Of a stretch of DNA of 6,404 bases, positions 1 to 6,404 are shown one piece after another (position 1 is the stretch's first letter; each line of letters opens with the position of its first letter). The DNA lies in NCBI GenBank assembly GCA_028711875.1, contig JAQTRJ010000130.1, positions 1 through 6,404 of the forward strand. Direction: 5' to 3'. The DNA comes from a bacterium (lineage in GTDB: Bacteria > Electryoneota > RPQS01). A program made the position numbers and the translations under genes. Under the pieces are notes generated by a model. That model saw nothing but the letters and a program-made list of their open reading frames with translations, was not told the origin of the DNA and searched no databases.

Positions 1-1
1 C

Positions 2-349
2 GCGGAACCCGGCACGGCGCTCGAGCGTGTCCAACAAGACACCTTCCACGCGGCGCTGCTCGACATCAACATGCCGGCCATGACCGGAGTCGAGCTGCTG
101 ACGCGGATCAAGCAGATGCGGCCGACCGTGCAGGTGGTGATGATGACCGCCTATACGACGATTGAGAAGGCCATCGAGTGCATCGAGCGCGGCGCGGGAG
201 ATTATCTGCTCAAGCCGTTTCGGGATTTGGACGAGCTGGCCCGCGTGGTCCAGCAAGCCGCCGAGCGGGCGGTGCGCTGGGAAGAAGTGGCTCGCGAGAG
301 TTTACACAATCCGCGCGACGCGACGGTGCATTCGTTAGGATTGGACTAA
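2..349 (+). CDS. Response regulator receiver domain, C-terminal part of a gene starting before the window
   Basis: The open frame runs from the window edge to a TAA stop at 347-349, giving 115 visible residues; the true start lies upstream. The visible part covers most of a CheY-like receiver domain. The phospho-acceptor Asp sits in LLDINMP (codon 62-64), followed by the switch Thr in VVMMTAYTT (codon 146-148) and the conserved Lys in YLLKPF (codon 212-214). The domain is followed by about 40 residues of amphipathic helix and a polar tail, and then the protein stops. No DNA-binding, AAA+ or GGDEF output domain follows. The protein is therefore either a stand-alone CheY/Spo0F-like regulator or the receiver at the end of a hybrid histidine kinase; the missing N-terminus prevents a choice. 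The cytoplasmic phosphotransfer role comes from family knowledge; partner and target are unknown. It lies about 205 bases upstream of cysE, and no functional link is evident. Confidence 0.9.
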   Translation, partial: AEPGTALERVQQDTFHAALLDINMPAMTGVELLTRIKQMRPTVQVVMMTAYTTIEKAIECIERGAGDYLLKPFRDLDELARVVQQAAERAVRWEEVARESLHNPRDATVHSLGLD

Positions 350-441
350 GCTGTGCGGGGATGCTGGGCACGGGTCGGCTGCAAGCAGACCGACACCGCC
401 AAGCGAACAGCGAGATTCTGGACGCCCGAGCAAGATAAAAA

Positions 442-465
442 ACTGAAACACTGAAAGACTGCAAG
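442..465 (+). repeat. Three tandem 8-base direct repeats upstream of cysE
   Basis: ACTGAAAC, ACTGAAAG and ACTGCAAG follow each other without spacing in the gap between the receiver gene and cysE. The third copy differs at one internal base. The array lies about 90 bases upstream of the cysE ATG. It could be a helically unphased regulator site or simple slippage. No convincing -35/-10 pair was recognised in 350-554, so a regulatory role is only a possibility. Confidence 0.35.
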
Positions 466-554
466 CGCGATGTCCGGAATGACCATGGGAAGATCTGGGC
501 GGGGACGTTTCTTCGGTGTCTCACATCTGAAAATCACGAACGTTAGAAGTCTCC

Positions 555-1394
555 ATGAACCACTATGACCGATTTGCGGAACTGGCCAAGCGGCTCGACT
601 CGTTGAAAGACGTGCCGCACGGAACGCTGCCGTCGCGCCATCAGATCCGCCACTTCGCACACTCGACGCTCGCGCTGCGCTTTCCGCAGTATCGCGACCG
701 CGAGAGCGTGGCCGCTTCGTCGCTGCCGCTGGGATTGGCCGATCTGGAGATTCAGCTCGCGGAAATTTTCACGGCGCTGGCTCCGCAGCTGCCGCGGCCG
801 TTTCCGGCGATTATGGACGAGTTCATGGACACGCTGCCCGAGATTTTTTCCCGGATGCTGAAGGATGCGGAGGCCATTTACGCCGGTGATCCGGCCGCGA
901 AAAGTCTCGAAGAAGTGATCGTGGCTTATCCGGGATTCTACGGAATTGCCATTTATCGCCTTGCCCATAAATTTTATCATCTGTCGGTGCCGGTATTTCC
1001 GCGGCTGCTGACGGAGCTCGCGCATCAATTGACGGGGATTGACATTCATCCGGGAGCGCAGATCGGCGACTCCTTTTGCATAGATCACGGGACGGGCGTG
1101 GTCGTTGGTGAAACGACGGTGATCGGGAACCAAGTGAAGCTCTATCAGGGTGTAACTCTCGGGGCGCTGAGCGTGGACAAGAATCTCGCGAGCCGCAAGC
1201 GGCATCCGACGATCGAAGATCGGGTGGTGGTCTACGCGCACGCCACGATTCTGGGCGGCGACACGGTGATCGGCCACGACAGCATCGTCGGCGGCAACGT
1301 GTGGCTGACCACCAGCGTTCCCCCCGACTCCACCGTCTACCATAAAAGCGAGATACGGATGAGGAGCGTTCATGAAAGCGACGACCATTCTTGA
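555..1394 (+). CDS. cysE: Serine O-acetyltransferase (CysE/SAT)
   Basis: The protein (279 aa) transfers acetyl from acetyl-CoA to L-serine, giving O-acetyl-L-serine, the first committed step of cysteine synthesis in the cytoplasm. Residues 1-150 form the helical N-terminal region. From about 160 the left-handed beta-helix hexapeptide repeats begin: DIHPGAQIG (163-171), [16 protein letters not shown] (176-191), then [11 protein letters not shown]. By comparison with E. coli CysE, D163 and D177/H178 are the expected catalytic or serine-binding residues, and H217 in KRHPTI matches the conserved late histidine. The loop between TLGA and KRHP is longer than in E. coli. The ATG at 555 is preceded by AGAAG (545-549), a modest ribosome binding site. 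The gene overlaps cysK by 23 bases. The C-terminus ends SVHESDDHS, without the terminal Ile that usually docks into CysK. The family call is firm; the detailed residue roles rest on homology. Confidence 0.95.
   Translation: MNHYDRFAELAKRLDSLKDVPHGTLPSRHQIRHFAHSTLALRFPQYRDRESVAASSLPLGLADLEIQLAEIFTALAPQLPRPFPAIMDEFMDTLPEIFSRMLKDAEAIYAGDPAAKSLEEVIVAYPGFYGIAIYRLAHKFYHLSVPVFPRLLTELAHQLTGIDIHPGAQIGDSFCIDHGTGVVVGETTVIGNQVKLYQGVTLGALSVDKNLASRKRHPTIEDRVVVYAHATILGGDTVIGHDSIVGGNVWLTTSVPPDSTVYHKSEIRMRSVHESDDHS
1361..1366 (+). promoter_or_regulatory. Ribosome binding site of cysK, inside cysE
   Basis: GAGGAG lies five bases before the ATG at 1372 and within the last codons of cysE. It is much stronger than the site in front of cysE. 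It fixes the cysK start inside the upstream gene and suggests translational coupling of the two enzymes. Confidence 0.8.
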
Positions 1395-2289
1395 GACCAT
1401 CGGCCACACGCCGCATCTGCGAGTGAACCGGCTGTTCCGTGACGACATCGAAGTGTGGGTGAAACTCGAACGCGTGAATCCCGGCGGGAGCATCAAGGAT
1501 CGCATTGCGCTGGCGATGATCGAAGATGCCGAGAAGAAGGACGTACTCAAGAAGGGGATGACGATCATCGAGCCGACCAGCGGGAACACGGGCGTCGGCC
1601 TCGCGATGGTGGCGGCGGTGAAAGGTTACGATCTGGTCCTGGTGATGCCGGAATCCATGTCCGTTGAGCGGCGGAAGCTGATGGCGGCATACGGCGCGCG
1701 ATTCGATCTTACGGCGCGCGAGAAAGGCATGCCGGGCGCGATCGCGCGGGCGGCGGAGCTCGTCGCGCAGACTCCGAATTCGTGGATGCCGCAGCAGTTC
1801 GAGAACGAATCCAACACGCAAGTGCACATTCAATTCACCGCGCAGGAAATTGTTCGCGACTTTCCGGACGGTTTGGATTATTTCATCACGGGCGTGGGCA
1901 CAGGCGGGCACATTTCCGGCTGCGGAGAGGTGCTCAAGAAAATATTTCCGCATCTCAAGGTGTTTGCGGTGGAACCGGAAGCCTCACCGGTACTGAGCGG
2001 AGGAAAGCCGTCGCCGCACCCGATTCAGGGAATTGGCGCGGGGTTCGTGCCGAAGATTTTGCGGCGGAACGTGCTCGACGGCGTGATTCAGGTAACGAGC
2101 GATGAAGCGTTTGCCTATACGCGACGGGCGGCGAAAGAGGAGGGTGTGCTGCTGGGGATTTCTTCGGGCGCCTCGCTCGCGGCCGTGGCGAAAAAATCCG
2201 CGGACATGCCAAAGGGCAGCCGCGTGCTGACGTTCTGCTATGACACGGGCGAGCGATATTTGTCTCTGGACGCAGTCTGGAACGCGTGA
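1372..2289 (+). CDS. cysK: Cysteine synthase A (O-acetylserine sulfhydrylase, PLP-dependent)
   Basis: The protein (305 aa, normal for the family) replaces the acetate of O-acetyl-L-serine with sulfide to give L-cysteine. It is a fold-type II PLP enzyme of the cytoplasm. Visible motifs in order are NPGGSIKDR with the PLP-binding Lys at 42, the substrate-binding loop EPTSGNTG (67-74), [11 protein letters not shown] (92-102), QQFEN (141-145), the PLP-phosphate loop [10 protein letters not shown] (174-183), GISSGA (262-267) around the pyridine-nitrogen Ser, and YDTGERYLS (290-298) near the end. The ERRK motif and the lack of a haem or CBS domain favour cysteine synthase over cystathionine beta-synthase. 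His180 stands where Salmonella CysK has a phosphate-contacting Thr, a variant I believe occurs in other cysteine synthases. The start is supported by GAGGAG at 1361-1366. The gene is coupled to cysE and ends just before a strong terminator. CysM activity cannot be excluded. Confidence 0.95.
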   Translation: MKATTILETIGHTPHLRVNRLFRDDIEVWVKLERVNPGGSIKDRIALAMIEDAEKKDVLKKGMTIIEPTSGNTGVGLAMVAAVKGYDLVLVMPESMSVERRKLMAAYGARFDLTAREKGMPGAIARAAELVAQTPNSWMPQQFENESNTQVHIQFTAQEIVRDFPDGLDYFITGVGTGGHISGCGEVLKKIFPHLKVFAVEPEASPVLSGGKPSPHPIQGIGAGFVPKILRRNVLDGVIQVTSDEAFAYTRRAAKEEGVLLGISSGASLAAVAKKSADMPKGSRVLTFCYDTGERYLSLDAVWNA

Positions 2290-2317
2290 TAAGTTTTTTT
2301 CGATGATGAGAAACGCG

Positions 2318-2343
2318 AAGGGCGCACGGTGGTGCGCCCTTTT
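2318..2343 (+). terminator. Rho-independent terminator of the cysE-cysK unit
   Basis: AAGGGCGCAC (2318-2327) pairs perfectly with GTGCGCCCTT (2332-2341) around the 4-base loop GGTG, and the T run extends to 2343. It lies about 30 bases after the cysK stop. On the minus strand the same hairpin is followed by CGCGTTTCTC rather than a T tract, so it should terminate rmlB transcripts poorly. Confidence 0.85.
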
Positions 2344-2347
2344 GATT

Positions 2348-3352
2348 CTATTTGCCGTAATGCTTTTCGATCCACGCCTTGTATTCGGCCTGTTTCTGCT
2401 TGATCGCGCGCCACCAGTCTTCGCGCTGCACGTACCAGTCCACTGTTTTTTTCAGACCCGCGGAAAAATTGTGCCGTGGTTTCCAACCGAGAGCTTGAAT
2501 TTTCGTCGTGTCCACGGCATAGCGGCGGTCGTGGCCGGGACGATCGGTGACGTAGGTGATGAGGTCTTCGCCCTTGCCGAGCAATTTCAAGAGCGCGCGG
2601 GTAACGTCCATGTTGAACTCTTCGTTGCCCGCGCCGACGTTGTAGATTTGTCCGACTTCTCCCTTGTGCAGCACGAGATCGAGAGCCTCGCACTGATCCT
2701 CGACAAACAGCCAGTCGCGGACTTGTTTGCCATCGCCGTAGACGGGAACGGATTTGTTCTCGATGAGATTGGTGATGAAGAGCGGGATCAGTTTTTCGGG
2801 ATATTGAAACGGGCCGAAGTTGTTCGAGGAGCGCGTAACCAGCACCGGCAGATTGTAGGTGACAAAGTAGGAGCGCGCGAGCAGTTCGCCGCCGGCTTTG
2901 GACGCGCTGTAGGGCGAGGACGGAGCGAGCGGATCAGTTTCCCGGAACGCGCCCTTCGGAATCGAGCCATAGACTTCATCGGTGGAGATGTGGAGGAAGC
3001 GCGCGATCTTCTGCCGCCGCGCTTCTTCGCAGAGCACGAACACGCCGCGGACGTCGGTTTCCACAAACACGCCGCCTTCGTGAATCGAGCGATCCACGTG
3101 AGTTTCGGCGGCGAAGTTTACCACCGCGTAGCAGTCGGCCATCGCCTTCGCCACGTCGTCGGGATTGCGAATATCGCCCTTGACGAATGTGTAGCGCGGA
3201 TCACTCTCGACGTCCGCGAGATTGGCGAGGTTGCCCGCGTAGGTCAGCGCGTCGAGATTGACGATCTCGACCTGCGGGTATTTGGCGAGCAGATAGTGAA
3301 TGAAATTGGAGCCGATAAACCCGGCCCCGCCGGTGATGAGAAGACGAGTCAT
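2348..3352 (-). CDS. rmlB: dTDP-glucose 4,6-dehydratase (RmlB/RfbB)
   Basis: The protein (334 aa) is an NAD-dependent extended short-chain dehydrogenase. It converts dTDP-D-glucose to dTDP-4-keto-6-deoxy-D-glucose, the precursor of dTDP-rhamnose and other 6-deoxysugars of surface polysaccharides. Visible features are the Rossmann glycine motif TGGAGFIGSN (7-16), DALTYAGN (34-41) for the NAD ribose, AAETHVDRS (81-89), STDEVYGS (123-130) with the catalytic Thr/Asp/Glu triad expected for dehydratases, YSASK (148-152) with the active Tyr and Lys, RSSNNFGPFQYPEKLIP, YGDGKQVRDW and DRPGHDRRYA for nucleotide binding. Where most relatives have TNVxGT, this one reads TDVRG (99-103). The start places the Rossmann motif right at the N-terminus, as is usual. 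The nearest purine-rich site, GGGAG, is 13 bases from the ATG, which is weak. No rmlA, rmlC or rmlD is in the window. The upstream neighbour on the same strand is the restriction endonuclease gene, 37 bases away. Confidence 0.95.
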   Translation of the reverse strand: MTRLLITGGAGFIGSNFIHYLLAKYPQVEIVNLDALTYAGNLANLADVESDPRYTFVKGDIRNPDDVAKAMADCYAVVNFAAETHVDRSIHEGGVFVETDVRGVFVLCEEARRQKIARFLHISTDEVYGSIPKGAFRETDPLAPSSPYSASKAGGELLARSYFVTYNLPVLVTRSSNNFGPFQYPEKLIPLFITNLIENKSVPVYGDGKQVRDWLFVEDQCEALDLVLHKGEVGQIYNVGAGNEEFNMDVTRALLKLLGKGEDLITYVTDRPGHDRRYAVDTTKIQALGWKPRHNFSAGLKKTVDWYVQREDWWRAIKQKQAEYKAWIEKHYGK

Positions 3353-3389
3353 TTAGAAAAGAAATCTCCCGTGTTCAACATAGTCCTTA

Positions 3390-4352
3390 TCAGAGATTAA
3401 TGAGCCAATTGCACACTGACCGAAGCTGCTTTGAACCCGTGAGATTCGCTGCGTTGCTAAGTTGCCCCTTCTTCAATTGAGTCCATATCTCTTCCGCCAT
3501 GCGTTTCTCAATTGCCGCGCCAATAAAAAACGTCATGGGACGGAGTTTAAGTTTATTGAAAGATTCTCGAATCCGGTTCAACGCTGTACGAGCCGTTTTC
3601 CAATGCTCATCCGCCCCAGCTGGATCAATTCCTCCTTTGAGTTCTCCGAAAGCAATATATGCTTGTGGATATGACAAGGTTTTCTTCAAATCCTGAGCTG
3701 TTGTGTTCAACAGACAAAGATCAACATTATTGCGAACAAGAGGCACTGTCAAATTGTAATGCATGATCCGATTTTCGCCGTCCGCGCGTTTCCAAAGAAG
3801 AGCACGTAGGTGTAACTCAATGTCGGAATCGTCTTCCGATGCGGGTATCCACCTGTTCGTTCTGCCATCAAGCCAATGGTACGCGACGCCACCGATAGAT
3901 AGTGCTGCGATAACAGCGCGAGTTAGCTTTCGCTGGGCTAAAACACCGCCGACATTTCGCATCGAGCCGCCTAAAGTGTCACCTCTTGTCAAAAGAAACC
4001 GAAACACAAGTTCTTCAACAAATTTGGATCCTGCAGGTTCAAGGAAGTTGACGATCAGTTCCTTGATTGCATTTGTTTTGTCCCTTTCTGTCAAATGGTT
4101 TGCGGCCTTATCGGATACTCCAGCAGCTGTCAGGAGTCCAGACTTAATCGTCTTCATCTTCAGAAAATCGCGAGGAGTAGTTGCAGCCTCTGCTGTCGTT
4201 TTCAAAGCGCGAGCTTCCTCTACGTATGGCGTCGCTCGTCGATTGCGCTCCAAGGCCAAGGCTACGAATCCCGCGCGAACCTCCTCGTAGGACGTAATTA
4301 AATCTTGGCTACACTTCAGGTGATGCGAGAATGCAGATGGTCTAGTAGGCAT
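3390..4352 (-). CDS. Type II restriction endonuclease, AvaI/BsoBI family (predicted target CYCGRG)
   Basis: The protein is 320 aa from the ATG at 4352. It should cleave unmodified double-stranded DNA in the cytoplasm. The key segment is [16 protein letters not shown] (237-252). From memory, the BsoBI active site uses D212, E240, K242 and H253, with D246 nearby. Here E237, K239, D243 and H250 keep exactly those spacings, and D211 in NNVDLCLL is a good candidate for the remaining metal-binding Asp, with a spacing two residues shorter. BsoBI is about 323 aa, so the length fits. The target C/YCGRG is inferred from the family, not read from the sequence. The frame stays open up to 4448, but the ATG at 4352 has a strong GGAGAAAG site in front and gives the family length; the upstream start would lie deep in the methyltransferase gene. 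The gene overlaps the methyltransferase by 11 bases. Its base composition is lower in GC than rmlB. No frameshift or internal stop is seen, so it is probably functional. Confidence 0.85.
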   Translation of the reverse strand: MPTRPSAFSHHLKCSQDLITSYEEVRAGFVALALERNRRATPYVEEARALKTTAEAATTPRDFLKMKTIKSGLLTAAGVSDKAANHLTERDKTNAIKELIVNFLEPAGSKFVEELVFRFLLTRGDTLGGSMRNVGGVLAQRKLTRAVIAALSIGGVAYHWLDGRTNRWIPASEDDSDIELHLRALLWKRADGENRIMHYNLTVPLVRNNVDLCLLNTTAQDLKKTLSYPQAYIAFGELKGGIDPAGADEHWKTARTALNRIRESFNKLKLRPMTFFIGAAIEKRMAEEIWTQLKKGQLSNAANLTGSKQLRSVCNWLINL

Positions 4353-5793
4353 TATTCTTTCTCCAAATGTAAACACACTTCCGTAAGGATTCTCGGCCAT
4401 GCTCACCCATCTGTTGGCTGCTATTCCCTTTGCCGTTGGGAAGCACAAGAATTATTTCCGTAGTCAAGCCGCAAGCCTGAGCAATATCTGACAGGATCAG
4501 GTCTACTGAAATGGGAATTCCGGCATATCTCACGTTATCATTGACCATGATTACGAAACCATTATTGGTCAATACACGAGCACACTCCAGGATTATACAC
4601 GACATCTCATAGAAGTAACCCCTGACCAAACGAGGGATACAAGCGTTGTTGAGTCGTTTTTGATCCCGCTCAGTATCAAGATAGGATAGAATGGCCTGAA
4701 GGACAGGTTGCTGGTCTGCTGCTCGCAATGCACACTCCCACGCGGGATAATCCATAAGGGCTTTGGGCTTATTCTCCACCGTACAAGTCAGCATCTGTTG
4801 CCGTAAAGAAAGCAATTCCTGTTCGCTCACTCCGAGAAGTGCCAACTCCAAGGCATAGGTGCGGGTATAGTCATAGCGATTGCAGTAGGGGGGCGATGTA
4901 ATAATGGCCGAATAGGATCCCGCGGTCAGTTTCGGTAAGATTTCCAAACATGAGCCCGACATAAGCTGTATACAAGAACGAGATTCTGTAGGCAAAAAGA
5001 GGTCTCGGTTGCCACCTGTATAGGCTGTGTCGTCTATGATCTCACGAAGCTTGCGGCCATATGCTTCGTCGAAACCTGCAACGACACCTTTGTCGAATTG
5101 TCTCGTTCCTTGTCGTCGCCCTGAGCGATAGTCCCAACGCAGATACTGACCATCCTTTCTGGTGTAACTGATCTTCTCAAGGATGCAAAGCAGCGCAAAC
5201 ATGAGCACTTTCCTCATGCGTTCTGACTCAGCCTGCATAGCACCGAGTGTCCTCTCGATGGCTTCTTTTGTTTCAGAAGGATATGCGCCTCCGGTTATAC
5301 GGAGCTCCGCGAGGCATACTCGCACATGCGAATTTTTCCACGGCCTTCTAACGATCCATTCCTCAAGTGTATCTATTTCCTGAACAGTTAAACCCTGCTC
5401 CAATAGGGATCTACTCTCAATGATCTCTATACCGATGGGGAGCAGTTCAATGCCGTGGCATTCAATATTGTGGTCTCGCACTGCGAATAGAGTGGTACCC
5501 ATGCCAGCAAAAGGATCGAGTACCACTCCACTTGTGATTGAGAATCTGCGTAGAAGGTAGTCGACAAGCGAAACAGAAAAAGCTTCTTTGTATTTGAACC
5601 ATCTATACCGCGGGCGCTCTCTATTAGCCTGAAAGCTGACAAGCTGACGTGTCAAGTCACCCTCAACGCTCAATTTATCGCGATAACGATGCAGCAATCC
5701 CTTGTCGAGGTCGATTATTCGCCGGGCGCCCTCTGTAACTGGGGACTTGTCGTTGACGCGAAGCTCATGACCAAGTAAACTGATTTGTGTCAT
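4342..5793 (-). CDS. DNA methyltransferase of the AvaI-like restriction-modification system, probably N4-cytosine type
   Basis: The protein (483 aa) should transfer methyl from S-adenosylmethionine to DNA and protect host sites from the adjacent endonuclease. Motif [11 protein letters not shown] (92-101), binds SAM. GIELLP (114-119) fits the acidic end of the next strand. The catalytic motif IV is TSPPY (299-303), followed by [22 protein letters not shown] motifs are typical of N4-cytosine enzymes, although N6-adenine members exist. About 200 residues separate motifs I and IV, and a second conserved-looking stretch, [15 protein letters not shown] (406-420), resembles the late strand of the fold. 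The size is close to what I recall for M.AvaI (about 482 aa). The ATG at 5793 has AAAGGT about seven bases upstream. It is the first gene of the pair, so protection is made before restriction. GC content is clearly below the flanks (25/60 at 4501-4560). The DNA-methyltransferase call is firm; base and target are inferred from the partner. Confidence 0.88.
   Translation of the reverse strand: MTQISLLGHELRVNDKSPVTEGARRIIDLDKGLLHRYRDKLSVEGDLTRQLVSFQANRERPRYRWFKYKEAFSVSLVDYLLRRFSITSGVVLDPFAGMGTTLFAVRDHNIECHGIELLPIGIEIIESRSLLEQGLTVQEIDTLEEWIVRRPWKNSHVRVCLAELRITGGAYPSETKEAIERTLGAMQAESERMRKVLMFALLCILEKISYTRKDGQYLRWDYRSGRRQGTRQFDKGVVAGFDEAYGRKLREIIDDTAYTGGNRDLFLPTESRSCIQLMSGSCLEILPKLTAGSYSAIITSPPYCNRYDYTRTYALELALLGVSEQELLSLRQQMLTCTVENKPKALMDYPAWECALRAADQQPVLQAILSYLDTERDQKRLNNACIPRLVRGYFYEMSCIILECARVLTNNGFVIMVNDNVRYAGIPISVDLILSDIAQACGLTTEIILVLPNGKGNSSQQMGEHGRESLRKCVYIWRKNNAY
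4357..4364 (-). promoter_or_regulatory. Ribosome binding site deciding the endonuclease start
   Basis: On the minus strand GGAGAAAG lies here, with GGAG eight bases before the ATG at 4352-4350. It is inside the end of the methyltransferase gene. It supports a 320-aa endonuclease starting MPTRPSAF rather than the longer open frame, and points to translational coupling. Confidence 0.75.
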
Positions 5794-5854
5794 CGCTAAT
5801 ACCTTTGGGTCTCATCTGAGCGTCTGAAACCGCCGTTAGTGCAGATTAGTCTTT

Positions 5855-6404
5855 CTATGCTCGCTCCGCTTCGACGCAGATCGTGCGGGAGAAGAAGCGG
5901 GGGGAAAGGCGGCCGAGCCACGCGGGGGAGGCGTCGCAGCCGGAGTGGAGCGTGACGCGAAATCCCGCCGCAGCGAGTTGCTTCTCCAAAAAGCGGTGCG
6001 TGAACACGCTCATGTGACGCGGATCGGCGGCCGGGCCGGGCATCTTGCCGCGCGCAAGCTGCAAGAGATACTCGATGAATTGAATGTTCGGCACCGTGAT
6101 CGCCGCGCGTCCGCCCGGTTTCAGCACGCGATGAATTTCCGCCAGCGCGTGCTCGGGAAAGATCAGATGCTCGATCACCTCGAGACAGGTCACGTAGTCG
6201 AACGACTCCGCCGCGAAGGGAAGGTCGTCTTGATCGAGATCATTCAAAGCTTTTTCGTCGAGCGCGTCATTGGCGGCGACGAGAGCGTTTTCGGCGAAAT
6301 CCGTTCCAGCGATGTGCACGCCGCTCAGTCGCCCGCGCATCGCGTTCGGCAAAAAACCGTTGCCGGTGCCGATGTCGAGCCAGCGTTTGGGCTTGTGCAG
6401 AAGC
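5855..6404 (-). CDS. Class I SAM-dependent methyltransferase, 5' end beyond the window
   Basis: The frame is open to the right-hand window edge, giving 182 visible residues that end at a TAG at 5857-5855. The missing N-terminus should be short to moderate, because SAM motif I, WLDIGTGNG, is already visible at residues 8-16 from the edge. It is followed by AGTDF (acidic residue for the ribose), DDLPFAAESFDYVTCLEVIEHL (motifs II/III region) and HRVLKPGGRAAITVPN, the standard Methyltransf_11-type strand and loop. A start at the TTG around 6352 would remove motif I and is wrong. The substrate is not readable. These enzymes act on small molecules, lipids or sugars, and the orientation towards rmlB two genes downstream makes a glycan or glycan-lipid role plausible but unproven. 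Composition is GC-rich like rmlB. Confidence 0.9.
   Translation of the reverse strand, partial: LLHKPKRWLDIGTGNGFLPNAMRGRLSGVHIAGTDFAENALVAANDALDEKALNDLDQDDLPFAAESFDYVTCLEVIEHLIFPEHALAEIHRVLKPGGRAAITVPNIQFIEYLLQLARGKMPGPAADPRHMSVFTHRFLEKQLAAAGFRVTLHSGCDASPAWLGRLSPRFFSRTICVEAERA

Larger units (their letters stand above)
3353..5854. other. Low-GC restriction-modification insert between two GC-rich glycan-type genes
   Basis: The segment holds only the methyltransferase and endonuclease genes with short gaps of 37 and 61 bases at its ends. Sample G+C counts inside are 25/60 (4501-4560) and 29/60 (3601-3660), against 40/60 (3001-3060) and 42/60 (6001-6060) outside. The limits given are the flanking gene ends, so the true junctions could be some bases away. 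No transposase, integrase, tRNA or clear terminal repeat is visible. Horizontal acquisition is an inference from composition and gene content. Confidence 0.65.

Noticed and set aside
543..1953. Long minus-strand frames (348 and 376 aa) opposite cysE and cysK
   Set aside because: Arg/His-rich low-complexity translations typical of GC-rich antisense frames; the plus strand carries clear conserved enzymes.
2318..2343. The hairpin as a two-way terminator also for rmlB
   Set aside because: The minus-strand 3' side has no T tract after the stem; only the plus direction fits a rho-independent terminator.
2240..3400. 386-aa plus-strand open frame opposite rmlB
   Set aside because: It is the antisense shadow of rmlB in GC-rich DNA. 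It overlaps the end of cysK and the terminator and shows no family motifs, whereas the minus strand has every RmlB motif.
4353..4448. Upstream start of the endonuclease at 4448
   Set aside because: It would add 32 residues lying entirely within the methyltransferase gene. The ATG at 4352 has a strong ribosome binding site and gives the family length.
5808..5831. Inverted repeat upstream of the DNA methyltransferase as a controller-protein box
   Set aside because: GGTCTCA and TGAAACC pair imperfectly over seven bases with a 10-base loop, and no C gene exists here; it is too weak to call.
3381..5856. Short similarity TAGTCCTTAT / TAGTCTTTCT at the two ends of the low-GC insert as target-site duplication
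   Set aside because: Only 8 of 10 bases match, one copy is inside the right-hand gene end, and such matches are expected by chance.

Overview
The window is 6.4 kb of bacterial DNA. Most of it is GC-rich: in two 60-base samples, positions 3001-3060 have 40/60 G+C and 6001-6060 have 42/60. Genes are tightly packed. The mix of a receiver-domain protein, a cysE-cysK pair, rmlB and a class I SAM methyltransferase suits a free-living Gram-negative-type bacterium. Nothing here fixes the lineage. The long-form serine acetyltransferase would fit several uncultured phyla, but that is only an impression.

Left part, plus strand. The window opens inside a two-component receiver domain that ends the gene at 349. 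After a gap of about 205 bases comes a two-gene cysteine biosynthesis unit: serine O-acetyltransferase (555-1394), overlapping by 23 bases with O-acetylserine sulfhydrylase (1372-2289). The first enzyme makes O-acetyl-L-serine and the second converts it with sulfide to L-cysteine. A strong rho-independent terminator (2318-2343) closes the unit.

Right part, minus strand. Four genes point the same way. Read in transcription order they are: a 5'-truncated class I SAM methyltransferase (6404-5855), a DNA methyltransferase (5793-4342), a restriction endonuclease (4352-3390 after start correction) and dTDP-glucose 4,6-dehydratase, rmlB (3352-2348). The outer two fit a sugar or cell-envelope glycan locus and share the GC-rich composition. 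The middle two are clearly poorer in GC (25/60 at 4501-4560, 29/60 at 3601-3660).

The centre of interest is this methyltransferase-endonuclease pair. The endonuclease carries an [16 protein letters not shown] segment. Its Glu, Lys, Asp and His spacing matches what I recall of the BsoBI/AvaI active site (E240, K242, D246, H253), and its corrected length of 320 aa is close to BsoBI. The partner is a 483-aa TSPPY-type methyltransferase, near the size I recall for M.AvaI. I therefore predict an intact Type II restriction-modification system of the AvaI/BsoBI family, with predicted target CYCGRG and N4-cytosine protection. It appears to have been acquired horizontally between two glycan genes. The family itself is known; what stands out is the compact, apparently intact cassette in this location.
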